Positions 51,401 to 57,400 of a stretch of DNA of 64,000 bases are shown one piece after another. This DNA is from Sabellastarte sp. h YS-2021 (Eukaryota; Annelida; Polychaeta; Sabellida; Sabellidae). The position numbers were made by a program, and so were the translations under genes. Each line of letters opens with the position of its first letter. Position 1 is the stretch's first letter. The notes beneath the pieces were generated by a model. The model did no database searches, was not told the origin of the DNA, and worked only from the letters and a program-made list of their open reading frames with translations. The DNA is taken from NCBI GenBank assembly GCA_964017235.1, contig OZ024927.1, forward strand, positions 23,517,160-23,581,159. The letters are read 5' to 3'.

Positions 51401-54400
51401 CAAAGATTGCCCCACATGCAATGCCTAAAAGTAAGAATTTAATGTGGGCACAATTTTTAAGCCACTATCGTACAATTTTAGGCATTTAGACATTGGACAT
51501 TTTGACAAGTCAGAGCTTCTATAAAATATAGGTTTTTGTGCAAAGAATATTTATAACTTGTCCTTTGCGTGAATTCTTGTTTGTATCAAAAGAAACCAAC
51601 CCTACTTTAGATCTCTTTCCGGAAACTGACTGTCTAATTTCTACTCTTGCTTCTAATGTGTGGACTGTGAGCCTATATGAAAGAAAATCCACACGCATTT
51701 TTATCAAGCACGGAATTTCATATATTGCTACAAAGTTTTGAAACAGGTCATGATTTCAACTTACTATTTTCCTTCTGTTTCTTGTTTTCACCTGACAGCC
51801 TTTAAAGCCTGTGCTGATATTGTTTTCACCTATGGCAACTGGCTGGGGACGGGCAGTTGGATGGGTGGCTGGTGTTAAATAATGTGTTGTCCAAACTGTA
51901 TCTTAGAAACTGTGAGGTATATGAACTTCATACTTCGTCAAGGACCTAACCATAGTGACCTTAAGTTTCAAAATCTTGTCTAGCTTATATATCTCAAAAA
52001 ACTGTAAGGCGTAAGACACTGATACTTGGCAGAGACATTGGCGCAAGTGTGAAACGTCATGGTGTGACCTTGATTTGACCTTGATCTTGCCATAGTGGCA
52101 GTGACCTATAACATCTTGTCTTAACATATTGGCTATATCTCGGAAACCCTTAGGTATATTAAATTCATACTTGCTGGGAACATTTGTTGGGGTGTAGCTG
52201 TGCAAGATCAAAGTGTGACCTTGATTTGACTTATGACCTTACCATAGTGACCCCTACCTTAAAAATCTTGTTTGTGCTATCTCAAAAACTGTAAAGTGTC
52301 AGAAGTTGATAATTAGTAGGGACATTGATTGAAAGATGTGCACGTGTCACATCATTGGTGTGACCTTGATTTAACCTTCTACTTTTCCATAGTGAAATTG
52401 ACCTTTAAAATCTTGTCTACGCTTTGTCTTGAAAACCTTAATGTGTAGGAAGTTGACTGGCAGGGTTATAAGTTGGAGTGTCATGCTGTCACCTTGATTT
52501 GATCTTTGACCTTGCTGTTGTGACCTTAATTTTTTTTAAATCTTGTCCGGGCTATATCTCAGAATGGTAGGTTTATTGGTTAGATGTTTATATGAGTGCA
52601 ACATCATGGTGTGACCTTTGAGCTTGGCTCTGCCAGAATGTTTTCAACTGCCACATTTGACTCCAATTTCTCCTATCACAAAGCCATATGAATTGCTGCA
52701 ACTGATTATTTTCTGTACTTTTACCTAATTGTGCTATCTCCTTTGACAGCTGCACTTCAATTAATAAATAAATTAATTTATAAATTTTACAGCTTCATAA
52801 CTTAGAAATTGTTTAGATATTACTTTTACTTTTTTAGGTATTATTATTATGTCTTCACATACATTTCTTCTTTAGAGTTATTTCCCTTGCACTTTTACAT
52901 AACTTACACTGTCTGTTGTGAAAGACTCCATATCTTTGTACTTTTTTATCTCTTCCATATCTCGTGGTGCCCAATGCTATTTACACAGGCTGTGAGTTAC
53001 AGAAATATTATTTTGTTTTAAGACATTATCATTATTAGTGTCTGTAGAAATATATAATGTCCTCACTTATATCAGCTGTATTAACATCTGGCATTTAGGG
53101 ATTCGTCTTTACCTCAGTTGGGGGGGGCCACGGTGGCAGAGTGGTAACACTCGCCTCCCACCTCTGAGGCCGGGGTTTGATTCCTGTCACAGCCTCGAGT
53201 GGGAAAGCTGGTAGTTGCTTGCCGTTGGTCGGCAGTTTACAGTACAGAACCCTAATGAACTGTATGTACTGGTTTCCTCTGCCCTTCCAACTACCCGTCG
53301 TGATATGACCTGTACAGTGTTGAAAGCGATGTAAAACCCCAAATAAATAAATAAATTACCTCAGTTGGTTATAGTTATTCATTTATTATTTTATTAATTA
53401 GAGGTTTAACGTCAATTTCAACACTGTATAATAACAAGGATTTCTATTGATGAATACAATGCATTGATCTGCCACTGTGGCCTAGCGGATAACACACTTG
53501 TCTAGGAACTCAGAGGACGTGGGTTCAATCCCAGGTACAGGCAGATACATAGTGGCTCGGATGACCACTTAAAATGGCGGTCCTCTGTCATTGGGTCCTT
53601 TCCCCAGTGGCAGGTTAAAGAACCTCAAGGACATTGATAAATGGTCATCCTTGAGCCTCTATCTTCCAGTTAGGGGAATGTCAGTTACTTGTCAGTTGGG
53701 GCTGTACCTGTACAGTCGGATTGGTTAAATAACGCTTTGAGTCCTGTAGTATATGGAGATATTGCAAGTATAAATACATAATAATAATAATAATTGATAC
53801 AAGCAATCCTTTTTTTAGGGGCGATAATAGAATTTCTTTCTGTCATCAGCATCTCAAGTTGGTATTTGTCAAAAAAAACAGGGAGAAACAGAAAAAGACA
53901 TCACTTTTGCGTGCGTCATCACTTCAGTTAGCACAATTTTCACATTTCGTCTGTGAAATGAACAAGTGTTGCTGATAGGTATAATCTCTGCAATCCAGAT
54001 TTAGTTTTGGATCCATTGGATTAGATGGATTTGTGAATTACAATTTTCTCTAGACCTGAATCCAAAACCAAAAAAAAAATAAAATAAAAATAAACCACTA
54101 TCAATATCATCAAAATTTCCTAATTCTTAAAATTTGCTGCCGCAATTTGCTGCCATTATTTTGCAAAAAAAACTATAGATATGAATCTGAATATGTGAAT
54201 CCTGAGGTAGATCAACTGATTCATAATCCGGATTAGGATTCCAGTCACATCACAAACAAATCTGTTAACTATAGAAAGGAATCTACATTCAATGGATTAT
54301 GTCTATGAAATATGCCTAGTTGACACCCAGTTGTGGATTTGTATTCTATATTCAGTACATATCATGTTAAGCCATATGACAAGTTATAGCGGGTCACTGC

Positions 54401-57400
54401 ACTGTAGGCTTGATTTATTTATTTGGGTTAAATGTTACTTTCCACACTGTACAAGTTATATCACTACAGGTAGTTTTATGGCCAGATGAAACCAGTACAT
54501 ACAGTTGGTCAAGGTTCTATACCATAAATTGTCAGCCATCAGTAAGAAACTACCCGTTTTCCCACATAGGGTCCAGGCTTTGACACTGCCGACCTCAGAG
54601 TTGGGAGGCGAGTATGTTGCCACTGCGCCACCATGCCCCCCCCCCCCCCCCCCCCCCCCCCAGCTGGTTGTAGAGCAAGACTTATATTTTTAATTTTTGT
54701 GTGTAATCCAAAGGCCATCAGAAACAAGACCGTTTATTGGACAAGTTCCAATTTACAAAGGTGATAAAACATGACACTCCCAAAAATCCAAAGCTGTCCT
54801 GTTCGGAGTAGTACATACCAACAGTTGTGGGCATCTTATCACCATTGGAGTAGCTATGAAAACATGTCTTTAATTTGACAGTACACAAAAAAAAATGGGA
54901 AGGAGGGTCTAACTTTCCAGACACGTTTTAAAACAGTGTTCATCGCAGAAGTGTGAATGCTTGTTTACTCAAATAACTTTTATCACTAATATGTCTTTTG
55001 TGTTTGCACTCACTTATTATAAAAGCGATATTTTCCAGAAGACTGATGATTTTATTGATATTTACCTCAGACTTCAATTAAAGCTGAAGAACCACAAACA
55101 TAACAGCAGGAGTATTACCTTCACTTGTGCTGCAATGGAACCTGAAACTGATAGTTTGCGTGTAAAGGAAGCCAATTTGCATGACTGTCCTGATGCAGGT
55201 AAATTAATCTATGCATTGTTAGAATCCTGTAAGTAGGTCACACCAATGTATCACTTTGATCTGGCAAATATTATAAATATCAAAGAATATACATCAAATA
55301 GTTCTGAATAATTATATTTTCTTAATATTGTATTATGTTACTTAATGGTTGTTATATTTGTTATATGAGACTTCTCATTGTTCATTTGTTGAATCTTTGA
55401 AGGGAGTATCTGTTTTCATCCTTTTCCACGCTTAAGAATTATCTGATAGTACCAAAAGGCCTGACATTCTCAAATTCCCAATCCTTTATTTACACAAGTA
55501 TGACATGGATTTTACATATGGATAGTTAGAATCCTGTAAATAGGTCACATCAATGTACCACTTTGATCTAGCATATATTGTAAATATCAAAGAATATACT
55601 TCAAATAGTTCTGAATAAATACCTTTTCTTAATATTGTATTATGTTAATGGTTGTTAATGTGAGTTCTCAAATCCCCAATACATTTGGCTAGTCAGACAG
55701 CACTTTAGTACAAAGTTTTCTGACAGGAGTAATTATAAAAACAGTGCATTAACTATGGCTAGCAATGAATACTGTACAAGTTGAACCTTCCACCAGGTAT
55801 TTATTTAAGCTATTTTAGCTAATGAGCTTTGATAATGAAAATTAATTACAAGTGAAATTATAAATCTGTATTAATTTCTTTAGTAGAAACTAACCTTTAG
55901 CGAAAATCAATTCTAGTGAATATCTAAAAATGAGGAATTAGTAATACTTTATTTTAATATCTATCTTTCTACTGATACAGCAATTGGGAGTATTAATATT
56001 TCATTCATGGAAAACCCCATTTCTTTTCCATGTGGATTCAAGCGCCCCTATTTATAAAGATTCTTAAACTGATACACTCGGGCACACAATCACAGATTTT
56101 GTCTCGCCTAAGATTCTGTTGAAATTGTTGTTTTAAAAGTAATCTCACGTGGGCATAAACTCAATCTGTGAGTTTATACTTAAACTCAAGGGTTTTTCAT
56201 TCCAGCCGTAATGTCGTTTGTTTTCAGGGCTGTTGTTTGTCATGCGTGGAGAACCAAAACAAAGGAAAGAATTAAGGCAACCAACTGGTCTCGTTGAGTT
56301 GAAGTATATAAACTCAGAAAATGAGTTTATGTATGTGTTTTAAGATATGTTTGTTTAAGTCTAAATTTTTTTTCTATATTATGACAAGTTTGAGTTTAAG
56401 AATGTGGGTTTTAGAATGTCAGTTTTGAAAGTATAATAATCTTGGCAAATACGGACCCCAGGTCTTGCACATGTTGACATTTACAGTAATTGAATGAATC
56501 ACAATTCAAGGAAGTTTAAGTAAACTTCAAGTATTTGTAGTTACTGCAACATGCAAGACACAGAGATATTGCAGCTACAACAGTTGTTTTTTTCCGGTCA
56601 TACAATCCCGCATGGTGTGAGGTTGCCCCAATTATCTACATGTTAATACACCATTTACACTTCTCCGATAAGGTGTCCCCCATCTAGTCACGCTTCCAAA
56701 GGGATCTCCACAGCATGATGCCATGTCACATAGTCTCATAAAGTATTGAAAAAGCCCGCACAGACCACTAACAAATGTCACTCAAATATTGTAAACTGTT
56801 CAGAACCATCAGGCTACAAACCCAAACCAGGATGGTTTTCGTATCTGAGCATGTCATATTCCAAACAGTGTGTTTTTGCCGCAATGGTGTCATTTGTGTG
56901 ACCCCATTTTAAGAATACATTCTATCCTGTTAGATTTGATTTATTTGCGTTTAACACCATTCAACACATTAGGCTTATTTCACGAGCATAATCCGTTCAA
57001 TCCAGATTCAAATTTGGATTAGCTAGAGTTGTGAAATGCAATTTTCTCTAGATCAGATGAAAATAAAGTAATATAAACCACAAATATATCATAAAAATTG
57101 TTCCAATTCTTAAAATTTGCTGCCACAATTTGCCACCATTGTTGCACCATTATTTTATTTTTTATTAAACGAATTGGAATTAGGCCTACAACTTGTCTTT
57201 CTAGGTCAAGAACAATATCCAATTTTAAAAAGTCTGGGAGATTCAGGAATTAATGAGAGTCCCTGATTGATATGCTTTTAGAAATTCTCATTCGACTTTT
57301 ATAGTACTTAATCTCCACTGAGTAGTGGACTCTAATACGCAACAACACAATAGCAATATCCATGTTCGAAATCCAGGGGCAGAAATAGGTCAGCACCACA

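Noticed and set aside
54505-54727. Small frames with proline or glycine runs
   Set aside because: Produced by the poly-C tract at the SINE head.
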